From Chloranthus sessilifolius (Eukaryota > Streptophyta > Magnoliopsida > Chloranthales > Chloranthaceae): a DNA stretch of 64,000 nucleotides. Position numbers and translations under genes: made by a program. Of the stretch, positions 43,470 through 54,950 are shown piece after piece. Under the pieces are notes generated by a model. It was not told where the DNA came from. It made no database searches and was given only the letters and a program-made list of their open reading frames with translations. Each line of letters begins with the position of its first letter. Within the stretch, counting starts at the first letter, position 1. The stretch is from positions 38,375,000 through 38,438,999 of the forward strand of contig CM037588.1 of NCBI GenBank assembly GCA_021018995.1, in the 5' to 3' direction.

Positions 43470-45771
43470 TCACTCCAAATCAGCGCCCTTTGTCCTCTTT
43501 CGCCGGTGCGAGGTACTCTGATAGGTCCGCACATTCCCCATCCGTGACCACACCTAGGACAATCTACTGAGCAATGAATGCGACTCCTTTTCACGAGCAC
43601 GCTGCAAGCATCACACTAAAAGGTCAGTTAAGGTCGATTAAAAAATAGGGCAGCAAAGCAACAGGCAGAACCAACTAGTGTTATACTTACCACTTCCAAT
43701 TCCTGAAGGCCAACAATATTGCGGTAGTATTCCACCTGATTGACAGCCGACTCATAATCCTGCAAGGGGAAGATAGATAGAGAGGTCAGTTGCATGGGAA
43801 ATGATACAAAGACAGGCATATCTTCAAAATAATAGGCATAAAAGAAAACTCACCCCCGGAACCAACTCGGGAGGAGGGACCCTAATTTCCCCAACTGATA
43901 TACGAGCCCGCTCTGCCACATCAGCAGACAGGCCCCAGAGGAGCGCATCGTCAAAATTCCTAAAGGTCCCTTGGGTCTCCACAGTCGAAGCCCCTGAGGC
44001 CCCTGCACTAGAAGGGTCTGAAGGACCAACACCTCACACCTCTGCAAGACCCGCCTCTGCCAAGTCCTCATCAGACTCCTCCTCTCCCTCAAGCTAAAAA
44101 CAGAGAGCAGAAACCCAGTTAGTATGGAAAAAGCAAGATAAACAGTATTGCATATATGGGAGAAAGAAAATAGGAAGAATACTTGAGATTGTGGGCCTCC
44201 GAATGCCAAAAAGTTGGCACCTAGCACAAAGCGTGGGAAGAGTGATTGGTACGGGAGAGACTCATACCACATATGATACCCACCATGCTCAAAGAGACCA
44301 TCAACTAGGAGCTCATGGCGATGGAGTCCATCTGCAAGCTCCTCAATCATACCCTCCGGTGACATAACATCCCCGGGAGGACCCTGCGGCACCGCGACGT
44401 AGTCCCAATACTGATGCACCACCCTCTCCCCCAAGAAATACTCTCTGACCTAGGATCCATAAAAGAAGATGATGTGATGATCGATAAACAGTCGGGACTG
44501 GCCCACGGTAGCACGAACCCAAAGGGGAGTCGACATAGGGATCAAAAGTCACCTGCTATGAAAAGAAGGGCCCTATTAGTCAAAGCAACGAGAGATAGAG
44601 AGAGAGAAGGACAGGGGATGCCTGCTTTGGTATCATCAGGTCAAACTAGGACCTCAGACCCAGCTCCAGATGTGTCATCCCTAGGTCCCTGCAATGATTC
44701 TTATGTCATCTGCTCATGAGGGGGTATGTGAACTCATTTAAGAAGAGGAGGGGGGCGGCCCAACTGGAAATGTAAATATCCCCAAATCTGAAAGGACGAA
44801 TAAATAGGAAAATGAAAGAAGGTCACCTCGATCACAGGCTAGAAGCCGAGAACAAAGGCCACATCCCCAACTGAGGCCCTGACCAAACTGGCCATCAACA
44901 CGACATATCTTGCTCCCCCCAGTCGAAACGATGCATGTTCTCCCAGTTTCCCATCAGACTGAGGAGGGATAGTGAGATCTGACCACCATTAGTATTGGTA
45001 AGAATGGTCTTAACCAACAGGAAGAGGAGCGAGATATGGGAGAGCATCAGTGCATGCTCGATCTCAATGACGATATCCATATCCGGCTGGTCCGGATCCA
45101 CCAACTTGTCAATATCAAATTGATCGACTAGCTAGGAAGCTTGACCTCGGAGTTGGTCATATCTCAGGAGGTGGGGTAATCCTCGATCAACTCGATCACC
45201 TCCACATGGTCCAGTATGTGAGGAGGAACAACAGGTATCCCTCCTATCCTGATCTCGGTAATCATAGACCATTCCACTTGGGTGATGGTCATCTCGGCCA
45301 TGGACATATGGAAGGTCATCGTCTCAGGCCGGAACCACTCCACCAGGGCCTTCACGTATGCCATATCCTCCATCATGGTCGGGCATGACAAGAAGTCCCC
45401 AAAGCTGGCTTGGGCCAGAAAGAACCTAACAACCTGGGGAAGATAGCTGTAGAGGTGCTGGAGGTCGAACCAACCTCTGCGAAACATGAGTGGGTGCAAG
45501 GGCTGCATCAAAAGAATAAGGAATGTCATATTCAAAAGCAAAGATGCTCAAGTAGAAAATAATAGCCAAACGATACATCTTTTGCCTTACTGGCTATACC
45601 AAAGTTGTAGATATTGGTGTACTGCTGATGTAGTAACCCACAGTGTGCGACTTCACCCTGCATTTCCCACCAGTCGTGAGAGGAGCACTGCACCTGAATA
45701 AGGCGCTCCCCTCTGGAACCATAAGTCACATCGGGACCATCCTCATGACCAAGGTCCTCTTCACTCGACAT
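43470..45771 (-). pseudogene. Antisense gene 2: plant mobile domain (PMD) protein, element A
   Basis: Homologue of 24201-26559 with the same exon plan. Exon 1 is 45591-45771 (MSSEEDLGHEDG..NFGIA, donor GTAAGG). The PMD exon is about 44827-45476 (ETMTFHMSMAEMTITQ, ISLLFLLVKTILTNT). Next comes WGYLHFQ..PPL from 44787. A following exon reads GERVVHQYWDYVAVPQ..FVLGANFLAFGG (44190-44434), then TQGTFRNFDDALLWGLSADV (43855-44095), DYESAVNQVEYYRNIVGLQ (about 43690-43765), and a basic end RRKRTKGADLE with stop at 43470. The third donor reads GC instead of GT. Several stops and frame changes are present. Confidence 0.84.
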
Positions 45772-46563
45772 CCTAAAAGGGGGAACATGCAGTAAGTATA
45801 TAAAAATCATTATCATCAATCAAAATCAGAATCAAATCTTCAAGGGCATTGTTAAAAATATTAGATCAAAGGAAGGTGAGTATGCCTCTCTCATGCTAGA
45901 ATTTTTTTCCAAAAAAGGCACATCCAAAAAATCATCAAGTTATACACCCTTCCAAAAAAAAAAAAATCTTTATAAAAATCCTCTCAAATTTTTTATTAAA
46001 AAACCCCACAATGCGTACACACTGAAATTATGGTTGGGGAGACTTTCAAACATTCAAAATCAAATCACTTTTTTCCATCATTTATTTTAAAAAATTAAGA
46101 TCACACTTGTGTAAAAAGGAAAATCAAAATTTTCGAACAAAAACCCATCCATTTTCCAACAAATTCCATAAAAAAAAATCAAAATACATTTCAAACCAAA
46201 ATTAATACGAATGAATGCAACTGTCATGAAATAGATCACATATGTAGAGAAAATCATTTAGATAGATATACATACAAAGATTATCATCTCTATCCCAAAA
46301 AAAACCTAACCACATTGGAAATAAATCAAGATAAACCAAAGAAAATAGGGTTTAAAATGATTACCTTGAACGAGAAATGAACCCTAGAACCTACGGGAGA
46401 AAGCGTGATTAGTCGGCGTGATGAACAATGGCACGATGTCGAGCTTCAAATCGAATCAATGGAGCACAGGAGAGCCTTCCGGTTTGGTTTAGGAGAGAGG
46501 GGGAAAGAAATATTTGAAAAACACCCTCTCTGCTAGGGCCCAACCGATTTAAGGCAGCTTTTT
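45772..46563. other. A/T-rich upstream region of antisense gene 2, element A
   Basis: Low-complexity A-rich sequence without domain signal, equivalent to 26577-27350 of B. It separates the gene from its palindrome pair. Confidence 0.6.
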
Positions 46564-46639
46564 GCCTAGCGTGTATAATATACACGCTAGGCTTAAATTC
46601 GCCAGATTTGGCCTAGCGTGTATAATATACATGCTAGGC
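46564..46639. repeat. A-type palindrome pair upstream of antisense gene 2, element A
   Basis: 46564-46592 is a perfect 29-bp palindrome: arm GCCTAGCGTGTATA, central A, exact reverse complement. It is the best copy in the window. 46611-46639 has one mismatch. Confidence 0.95.
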
Positions 46640-47454
46640 TTAAAATCTTCCCTTACACATGTGTGTGTTCCTTTCAAGTACATATGTATGTGCAACCCTA
46701 AAAATATAAAAAAATAGAAAAAAGGGAGACAGTAGAACATGTCCCATTAAGTGTGCCGATTTCCATTCGATCCGCTTGGGGATTGTGCTAAAATAAAATA
46801 TTTAAGGACAATGAGCCCGCTCAAAGTCTCGAACAAACATGAAAAACATAAACAATATATATATATATGCACAAAATAACAAAAATATGTAGCTCATCGA
46901 ACCAGTAACACTCTCCCAAAAAGCGTTGTGACATCAATTCACTCAGCTCAAGTAGTTGTGATAAATTATTGTCGAGATTGATGAGTTCACTCAGACACCT
47001 TGAACCCTACCTCACGTAGGGGCACCCGTGACCAATCAAATGGGGCAATCAATGTCTCATGTAATTGGGCACAAACTGTGGATCATGCGTCTTTGTATCA
47101 TGCCTGTTTTTATGTATGGGTCGATCACCCTCCTGCTCGTGGGGATATTTTATTCAGAATGGAACTCAAGCATCACACCTCAGCAAATCATATCGAGGAG
47201 CAAACGTGTTTCCTAGCATATTGGGCTTTCGCAACTTGCATCATCTTGGTCATGCTCATTAATGTCGCTAAGTGCTTGGGGACCGATAGCCTTGAGGAAC
47301 GAACATTTTTTCTGACATGTAGGGCTTCTGTATACTCACTATGTTACCATCTTGATGTTTGAGGTTCACTTTGAATACGGTAGACCCGTTAGCATGCCTT
47401 GGGCCTCTTCGGATGTCTTTTTCTTTGGCATTCGATCATTAGTGATCAGATACC
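46640..47454 (+). other. 3' non-coding region of element A before the PPT
   Basis: Similar to 28860-29415 of B (GGGGCACCCGTGACCAAT block, TGTTTGAG...CCTTGGGCCTC block). Contains the conserved stem-loop 47434-47447 (GATCA, TTAG, TGATC). Confidence 0.65.
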
Positions 47455-47467
47455 AAAGAGGGGCATC
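47455..47467 (+). other. Polypurine tract of element A
   Basis: AAAGAGGGGCATC directly before the LTR start TGTAGACACCC, identical to that of B. Confidence 0.85.
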
Positions 47468-47802
47468 TGTAGACACCCAAATTTGGCCTAAGGCCCGATC
47501 GAAACATACTTTGATAAAGGCGCACCCCCAAGCTTCCAATGGCACTTCCTGACCGTTTAAGAAACCGATCCCCAACCCTTAAGAATCAACCATAAAACCC
47601 CTCCTAAACCTGTTTCAAACCCTCCCGGGAAATGGTTGAAGAGAGGTGTGACAAAGATTAATGGGACCGGTGCTGGGACTACATCATGCACCATTGGAAA
47701 GAAGAGGTTCCTAGCTTTCCAACAAGCCAAGAATTTCCCCATTTGAGTCATACACCGAAAGTTATGGCGATCCAAAGTTTCGAGCTGAGGTGAGGGCATT
47801 TT

Positions 47803-47958
47803 GCCTAGCGTGTATAATATACACAATAGGCCATTTTCTGGAGGAATTTTGCCTAGCGTGTGTAATACACATGCTAAGCCAAATGGGCCCCACAGCGGGC
47901 TCTAAACTTCTCACAGGCACTATACATATGCCTAGCATGTATAATATACACGCTAGGC
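47803..47958. repeat. A-type palindrome cluster in LTR-A2 (three copies)
   Basis: 47803-47831, 47851-47879 and 47930-47958 (29 bp, one mismatch). The unit corresponding to 8670-8696 of LTR-A1 is absent, with one flanking spacer. Confidence 0.92.
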
Positions 47959-48168
47959 TTAGCTACAGTAACTATGAGATTTTGCCCGAATTTCACTTTG
48001 GGGGTTTGACTTGTTAACCATCCCCATATTTAGGGTGGGTTTCTTTAGGACTGTTGCATCCCCATTTATCCTATTTGATACCCTTTAGTCATTTGAAACT
48101 CATTGAACCCATCTTCACACCAATCCATGATCTTAAATAGAGAGGCACCCCTTAATCTACTCCTTTTC

Positions 48169-48176
48169 TATAAATA
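48169..48176 (+). promoter_or_regulatory. TATA box of LTR-A2
   Basis: TATAAATA followed by GAGAGG. A partial duplicate of this segment (TTAAATAGAGAGGCACCCC) lies just upstream near 48133-48151. Confidence 0.72.
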
Positions 48177-48860
48177 GAGAGGCACCCCTCCTTACTAAAG
48201 GCGAGAAAATTTTCCAACAGACTAGAAAAAGATTAAGAGATCCCCTTCTCCCCTTTGGTGCACCAAAACCCATACAAATTCCATAACTTTAGTTCATCTT
48301 TTACACTCCATTACCCATCACAAACCTTTGAGATTTAGCTAGAACCATCCACTAGCCTTCTTCCTCTACCTCTTAGCTACCAAGCCTTAGAGGTTATAAC
48401 TTATCTTCCAGCCCCTCAAGCCATCGGAAGCTCCTCAAGTGCACCTACGCAATGGTCCACAGCCGTACTACAAGGGCCTGAGAGCTCCGGCTCTCCCCTC
48501 TACTCTTGTACCTTCTTTCTGTTTCCTTTATCCAAGGATTCAAGCCGTTACGCCACCAAATTTTTGGTATTTTCAGAGAACATGATAGAGGAAGTGCTGT
48601 TTTATTTTTATTTTCGGCCATAAGTAGAGACTGCTTCCCAGCGGGTTCATCGGGTGCCTAATACCTTCCCGATTGCTAATCGAAGCCCCTACCCAAGAGC
48701 CTTTGACGTTAGACCAGTGAATCAGAGTTATATTTTTTGAACTTAGGTGATTTTAATATTGATTTAGGTTTCCTGGGACACCAAAAGCTCTGTGTGGCAA
48801 CTCTAAATTTGTAGAAAAGAGCACATCATCACGACGGATTCGCGAGAGCCCACGGTTGTA

Positions 48861-49908
48861 CGAAAATAGATAAGGGATATGCCGATAAAGGGTACAACTG
48901 AGAAGAAATGAAATGAAGAAAATATAAAAAGGAATCAAGAAATCATAATTACGATTCTGAAAAAAGATAGAGAAGCAAAAAGCTTCAAAGCTGAAAAATT
49001 CAAAAGGATATCTGAAGAAAAAAATCAATTGAAGAAAAAGGATTTACACAAGAAATAGAAAAAAAAAAGAATAATGGGAAAAAGTACCTAACTTTTTGGA
49101 TACTTACTGAAGAAGAAAAGAAAAGAAGAAGAAGACAGGTGAAAGAAGAACTAAATCCTCAGAAATCCTTGAATCCTTTCTACCATTCTTTGGAACCTTT
49201 TAACCCAAAGCTCCATTACAAGTGCAATATAGACCTTTTTGATTTGTGATTTACAACAGCATGAGCCTAGTAGAGATGTTCATAATAAATACTATAAAAA
49301 AATAAGGAAGCATATGAATAGAATTGATCGTCCATTCTATGAGATTTATCTTTTTAGTCAATTGTCCTTTGAAATAATTCTGATATGTCATATACAGAGA
49401 TAACCCAGAAAATTTTGATATCCTTTTGAGAGAGTCAATAGTGAGAGTTGGGATGAAAATATTTTCTCAATCTGCAGTTTAGAAAAATCTATGATAAATA
49501 AACTTTTTACTGATATGCGCACACTCCACGGTTTACTGAGTTTAAATTGTCGAGTTCTGATTAAGGATAATTATTATGATGGAAATTTAAGGATAAAAGA
49601 TTTGTACTTTTTGAAAATCATAACAACCATGTAATGATTAAAATTAGTTAGTGTACAAAAATAGTCTAGATTTTTAATTTTTTTTTTTTTTCTAAATTTG
49701 AAAAATCCAAAAATATTGAAGTTTGTAGGTAACTTCACTAAAAACCATTAGGAGACTATAACTTCTCCACTAGGGGTCACCTAGGGGTTTAAAGGCTTGT
49801 TGCATCTACAAAATGCAATCATGCTCCCTACAGAAGTGGCATTTAAAGTTTTAAATTAGTTTATTTTCCTTATTTGCTAGGGACTAGCAAAGTGTAAGTT
49901 TGTGGGTG
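48861..49908 (+). mobile_element. Athila-like 3' internal region right of element A
   Basis: Non-coding, A-rich. It matches 2400-3158 in ordered blocks and ends in the T/G-rich tract AAGTTTGTGGGTG before LTR L2. A 16-bp palindrome-like word (AATCATAATTACGATT, 48941-48956) resembles words inside L2. Confidence 0.6.
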
Positions 49909-50158
49909 TGATCAGTCACAAAATATACCATTTTATCACCCTTAATTTAGTGATGCTAGACCCCAGTTTGCTACTAACAAGTTGATGATGTGCAAATATT
50001 AAGGTTAAATAGGAAAAAAGAGCCAAAGTGTTAATCTTTTTAAAATGAACTAAAAAAAAAGCAGTAAGAAAGACGATCAAGCGTAAAAGACGATTTGACA
50101 CATGTTTAAAGCCAAAAATCGTACTTTGCGATGGAAAGTAGTGAAAGAGAAAATGAGA

Positions 50159-50277
50159 AATCGTAATTGATGATTCTTCAAAAGACACTTCAAGCAGAGT
50201 GTGATACAAAAGAGAAATGCGACTGTTCGTTCTTGGAGAGTTATGAGCTGAACAAAGAAAATCATAACTATGATTTT
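50159..50277. repeat. AAATCATA...TATGATTT palindromes in LTR L2
   Basis: 50258-50277 is AAAATCATA, AC, TATGATTTT (perfect 9-bp arms). 50159-50175 (AATCGTAATTGATGATT) is degenerate. A related copy sits at 48941-48956. They lie about 290 bp upstream of the TATA box. Confidence 0.6.
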
Positions 50278-50566
50278 ACAAAAATAGAAGACTCTTGTTG
50301 CTGCTGAATGTGAGATCTATACCGCCATACATATAATTAGAAGACCTCTTGAATTAGAAGTCAGGTAGATCACGGATTCAAGAATATTGATGAAGAGAGA
50401 TTCCTAACGGACTCTACTGCTGAAATTAAGGAGTAATTCCTAAGCGCATCAACTATCCAAAGCAAGGAAAAACTAGGATTAGAATTTAGAATTATATTAG
50501 GAACCTTTTATTCATAGTAGTTTCTTTTATTAGGATTAGAATAATGTAAACCAACTCCTAATGATC

Positions 50567-50574
50567 TATAAATA
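50567..50574 (+). promoter_or_regulatory. TATA box of LTR L2
   Basis: TATAAATA followed by AGAGAGCTTGG, mid-LTR. Confidence 0.6.
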
Positions 50575-51340
50575 AGAGAGCTTGGCATACAAGAAGAATT
50601 ATCGAAAGAATTCTCAGCATCAATTGACGACGGAAGTTGGGATTTCTTCCTATCAACTTTAGCTTAGTTTAGTTTAGATATCCAAGGTTTCTCGAGAGCA
50701 ATTGACGACTGCAATTGGGAGCTGGATGATTAGAGTAGAGTATTCGTAATTTCTTAGGAGCAATTGAGCCTGTAACTAAGGGATGAAAGATCATTTTATT
50801 GCTTTCTAGTTTAGATTTATTTTTATGCACTTTTACTGCTTTGTAAACATCTAAAAGTTTTTTATTTGAATTGATGACTCAGATTGAAAATTTGCAGATT
50901 AGTGTAACGATTTTACTTTTCCATCTTTAATTTTTTTGAGTTTGATTGACGAGCAAATTTTAAGAGAATTATTGATTAGATTAAATTTTTGGTAAGCAAT
51001 TCTAGTTTTTGATTCATGCTCAAATTCTAGAGGACTGAAATACGGTGTAATAGTACTTTAACTTTGTAAACATTCGAGAACTGAAGGATTGGGATAGACG
51101 ACCATAATCTGGAAGGAGGAGGATTTAGTTTTATTTTTGCAATTAGTTTTAAACAAACCATTCTTTATTCATATTTCTCCAGTAATTTCAGATCTTAAAA
51201 GACAAATACATTCATATAGACTAAACAAGACTATAAAAGAGAAAATCACTTCCTCGTGGGAATGATCCTATACTAGTGTTGCAATTTCCATTATGCGTTT
51301 GCAGTAGGTTAAGACTTTAGTACAATTTTTTAGCACATCA

Positions 51341-52060
51341 TGTCCCAATCGCTACAACAAGTGAGTTAAAAGGAACCTAATTGCAGCGAGGTTGCAAGGT
51401 CGTTGCAGCGAGTTCATCAGAGCTCGTGCTTTCTTCTAAATCCAAAAACTCAATTTCTTTACATAACTCCTATTCTAGACACTTAATCTAATCTAGTTTC
51501 ATGTGATAATATAAAATCGTGAATTTTTACCTTGAGTCTTGTGCATGCAACATTCGAAATCGGAGAAGATCAGCCTCTATGCTTCTCACGCGTCCAATCA
51601 TCAAAAATTCCTTCCCGAAATAACATAATTAGGTTCTAAATTTCATAAATCTAGTTTTATAAGATTGTGTTAAGACATTTACCTCCTTAGATATTTTGCA
51701 TATAAAGTCTTCGATCATCGGTGTTGAGATCTCTTAATCCGATGGTTCGATCTCCCTCCTCTTCGATCGTGAAGGTATGGAAATCGAAGTTCTAATATGA
51801 TTGAAGCGAATAGATCTTCGAGTCAAAGGAGGAGAAGGATTAGAAACTAATTTAATATTTGAGATCTCACAAGGATTTGAGGGAGGAGATGGTTTTCTCT
51901 CCTTCCTTCAGTTTCTTCATTCTTTCTTTCAACAAGAGCAATTTCTCAATCTCTTGCATGGCTTATGCATGAGAATGGGATTTTGTACACAAGGCATTTA
52001 TTCGGTGTGTATCCGATACATTAAGTACGGTGTATTGTCTAAATAAATTAAAATAGAAAT
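51341..52060 (-). mobile_element. Reversed fragment of a chromovirus-type LTR
   Basis: Read on the minus strand it matches the K1 LTR between about 56180 and 57080 in ordered blocks: TATGCATGAGA, the TTCGATxT blocks, GTTGCATGCACAAGA and GCGAG-rich words. It has no terminal repeats of its own here, so it is a truncated piece. Confidence 0.6.
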
Positions 52061-52371
52061 AAGGAATAAAAGCTAGAGTCTAATGTGCTTGATAGGCTTT
52101 GATACCAAGACCTTGTGTCTACATCCTTAGCTCTTTACCAGTGGTGCTCTCAAGGAGCCTGTGTCATTACTTATGCAGTTTACTATATATACCTTATTAC
52201 CAGGGCACACTTTGCATTTTAATATCATGATCAATTTCAATCAAAGGCACTGATCGCTCTTAGTCATTAGACACGTGTGTATACCCGACGCAATAATTGA
52301 GATCAAATTTTCTACGGTGTTATAGTGCGATTTCAATAGGTTAAGACAAAACGTAGTTTATAGAGTTGTCA
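52061..52371 (+). mobile_element. 3' end of an Athila-type 5' LTR
   Basis: The end GCGATTTCAATAGGTTAAG..GAGTTGTCA resembles the end of L2 (GCGTTTGCAGTAGGTTAAG) and is followed after seven bases by a PBS. The left border is unclear. Confidence 0.5.
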
Positions 52372-52378
52372 AAGTTTT

Positions 52379-52396
52379 TGGCGCCGCTGTCGGGGA
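52379..52396 (+). other. Primer-binding site of Athila-like element
   Basis: TGGCGCCGCTGTCGGGGA, differing at two positions from the TGGCGCCGTTGCCGGGGA site I recall as typical of Athila elements. Confidence 0.85.
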
Positions 52397-52740
52397 AGCG
52401 AAAAAATTGAAAACCAATATTTGTCTTTCAAACCTTTTTTCTTTTCTATTTTTCTTTTTCTTTGGTCGCTTCTTTATCTTTTACAGGTTTATTCTGAGTG
52501 GCTGATCAAAGGTTTCAACACTTCTTCTGACAATAGAAGCTAGAGGCTCATATTTGTTTTCTCTCCCTCCTTTTTAAAATAAAAATTAAATAAAATTAAA
52601 AGCTCAAATATACAAATCTCTGATGTATGCATGACACTCGATCTTGAAATTTAGAACTTTCTGAGTGTGATTCAGAAATCGAAAGGACTCTCTTGCTTAA
52701 CTTAGCATCTTGCCGATTTTCCGAAAGAGAATCCAGAACA

Positions 52741-53372
52741 ATGGCTGATGATCGGCTTATTCAGGCACATTTTAGCCTAGTTACTTTGATCGCACCGTCT
52801 TTTATAATCATACCGGAGGTAGTATCTGGTCAAACTATGAGATCAAACTTAATACACTTTAAACTTTACCCGCTTTTAATGGGCTTGATCGAGAGGATCT
52901 CTAGCAACACTTAAGAAATTTTATAAAACTTTGCAATATGTTACAATTGTCCGCAACTAATGATGAGGCCGTTAAATTACAGTTGTTTCCCTTCTCTCTC
53001 AAGGATAGAGTGAAAGCGTGGCTAATCTCGTTGCCTGCTAGAAGTATTACAACTTTGGAAGAACTTCAGTCCAAGTTTTTGGGCAAGTATTTTCCGATTG
53101 GTAAGACTAATCAAATTTGCCAGGCTATTCAAGACTTCAGGCAATTTCCTAGAGAACTATTTCATGAGAGTAGGGGGCGCATGAATGATTTATGGAGAAA
53201 ATGTCTCCATCATGACTTGCCAAACTGGTCTATTGTGTAGAGTTTCTATCAAGGGTTGACCGAGGCCAACTAGTCTACAGTTGATGTCGTAAGTGGAGGA
53301 GCCTCCATGGCTCAAAATGGTCAACAGTCCTGAAACTTGTTTGAGAAACTGGCTGAGAAAGAATATGAAAAC
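52741..53372 (+). pseudogene. gag: Athila-like gag, 5' part
   Basis: Starts MADDRLIQAHFSLVTL. After a frame change at about 52915 it contains NDEAVKLQLFPFSLKDRVKA, SLPARSITTLEELQSKFLGK, PRELFHESRGRMNDLWRKC and HHDLPNW, the Athila gag core. Stops at about 53237 and 53270. It runs into LTR L3 after the AEKEYEN segment; the C-terminal part resumes at 54951. Confidence 0.85.
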
Positions 53373-53861
53373 TGCTGTAACCACCATGGTCCACAGGCCT
53401 CCGAGCTCCCTGGATCTCACTACAGATCCAGCATTGCTATCCATGTGTCTATCAAACCAAAGGAAATCAGATGGTAAACCATAGATCTACTAGAAACTGA
53501 ATGGACTAGTCCCAAATATATGGATCCTATAGACATCTAAAGACACCATAAGATCTATAAATTTGATTAAGCATTAAAATAGCAGTTCATTACAAAAAAA
53601 AAAAAAAACTTACAATGAACTGTCTCCTGGCTGCAGCCTATACACAACTGCTCATCCACAATGCCAATGTATACAAAAATCTATTACAAAACTGAAACAA
53701 AACTAAACCTAGCTAATTACAGGGGGATTAGCTAGCAAGTGCTGAGCTAAGAGAGAAGAGAAATAGGAAAAAGAGGTGATCAAATGCTAGCCCTAGCCTG
53801 CTAGAGCTCTCAGCCGATAGAGGATGAAGGGAAGATACTAAAAATAAGCTCTAAGTACAGC

Positions 53862-53870
53862 TTATATATA
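53862..53870 (-). promoter_or_regulatory. TATA box of LTR L3
   Basis: TATATATAA on the minus strand, downstream of the GCGAG-word cluster. Confidence 0.45.
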
Positions 53871-54239
53871 TTGTCAAAATGGCCTTGGCTCTAAAGAGAA
53901 TAACCCTAATTTTTCTAGCAAACGTGGCACTGTTATAACCCTTGAATGCCTCGAGATGTGCACTTTGAAATCCACACATAGAGAAGTGTGCCCTAGCCTT
54001 GGGAAATTCCCAAAAGGTCCCTGAGTTAAAACTAAGAAGTGGAGAGCCTGCGCTTTGCGGGGCTGGCAGCTATTTTAGTTTACTCACACAGTTGCTTTAC
54101 CTTTTCAGAGATGCCTTTGGCTGATGGGAAGGGCTCATTTGCACAGTAAGCCATTAGTGAATCGATCAGTTTCTTCGCATCGCAGTGCTGTCGCGGAGAT
54201 GATTTGGAGAGCCAAGGTGTTTCGGACAGAAGAGCTTCA

Positions 54240-54610
54240 GGGCCTCTCTCTCTCGCTAAGTACTCGTGCAGGTGGTCTCCTGTGCTCGCATAGTAACTTG
54301 TAAGGCTCCAGAGTGCGCGAGATCTATGCGAAGGGGAATTTTGGGCGTCTCTCTTCCAAGCCCACACGAGAACTCTGCGAGATGACCTTTTGTTCTCAAT
54401 GCATATGGGCTCGCTGTGTTCCTCACACGACTGCTTTGAGGCTTGATCTCCGCGAGAGCTTCGCGACCACGAATTCTGAAGGTTTTACACCACGAGATCT
54501 TCGCAATGTCTTTACATCTCTCCTCTTCACTGCACAACCTATCTACACAAGAACTTCTTCCACTGCATCTTTAGCTTTGCGAGGTGGCTTCTCAACTCTA
54601 CAAGGTTTAT
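54240..54610. repeat. GCGAG/CTCGC word cluster in LTR L3
   Basis: Repeated CGCGAG, GCGAGA and TCGCGA words, including CGCGA, GAGCT, TCGCG (54451-54465). This is the same word family as in L1 (4295-4760), upstream of the TATA box in LTR orientation. Confidence 0.55.
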
Positions 54611-54950
54611 TTCTTGACACTCTGCTGCACCACACTTGATGTTGTTGCAGCATCCTTCCTTCTCAGCTGACTTCAATCATCTGCTAGACTTTAGGTCAAT
54701 GATGATCAGCAACAGTGAGTCACCATGGTGAGCACTACCAAGGTGTTCCATCAGGCTTTGTCTCAGCTGTCATCTTTGAGTGCATTCTCTCTCTCTTTTG
54801 GGCTAAAAAGCAAGGAGTTTGTATTAAGCTGCACACTTTATTACTAATTGCAAAACATACTTAACAAATGACTATTAGTGGGCTCCAAGGTCCATCAAAG
54901 GCTAGGTTAAGAGGTGAAAAGTGGTACTTTTCAGTGCATAATAGTCGACA

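Larger units (their letters stand above)
8286..48860 (+). mobile_element. Tat/Ogre-like LTR retrotransposon A, interrupted by element B
   Basis: Parts: LTR-A1 8286-9785, PBS 9790-9807, leader 9808-11156, [element B plus duplicated CTTAC], gag/protease/pol 31003-39345, repeats 39960-40945, two antisense genes 41192-45771, 3' region, PPT, LTR-A2 47468-48860. Without B it is about 20.7 kb. The assignment rests on LTR similarity, on the same palindrome type in all its parts, and on B's target duplication. Classification follows the two RNase H domains, G-patch after protease, large size and antisense ORFs, as known for Tat/Ogre/Retand elements. All reading frames are broken. Confidence 0.88.
47468..48860 (+). 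mobile_element. 3' LTR of element A (LTR-A2)
   Basis: Starts TGTAGACACCCAAATTTGGC. The end at 48860 reads TTGTA, aligned with TCGCA of LTR-A1, so the terminal CA has become TA. Near this end all differences from LTR-A1 are transitions. It is about 1393 bp, shorter than A1 mainly through loss of one palindrome unit and short gaps around 48130. Confidence 0.87.
49909..51340 (+). mobile_element. Athila-type 3' LTR (L2)
   Basis: Starts TGATCAGTCACAAAATATACC after a T/G-rich tract and ends near TTTTTTAGCACATCA. It has a TATA box at 50567-50574 and a U5 TCCTCGTGGGAATGATCC block. No PBS follows, as expected of a 3' LTR. Confidence 0.7.
53373..54950 (-). mobile_element. Athila-type LTR (L3) inserted in gag, minus strand
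   Basis: Its 5' end at 54950 reads TGTCGACTATTATGCACTG, then AAAAGTACCACTTTTCACC as in L1. The 3' end near 53373 is approximate. It splits gag between the AEKEYEN and FQSK segments. TATA-like sequence lies at 53862-53870 (minus). I could not find a matching target duplication. Confidence 0.7.

Noticed and set aside
46999..47362. 120-residue ORF in the 3' region of A
   Set aside because: Not conserved in frame in B, where the homologous DNA is broken; no domain.
8281..48866. Target-site duplication of element A (GAAAAC before, GAAAAT shortly after)
   Set aside because: The right-hand copy is offset by one or two bases from the inferred LTR end and differs in one base, so I do not claim it.
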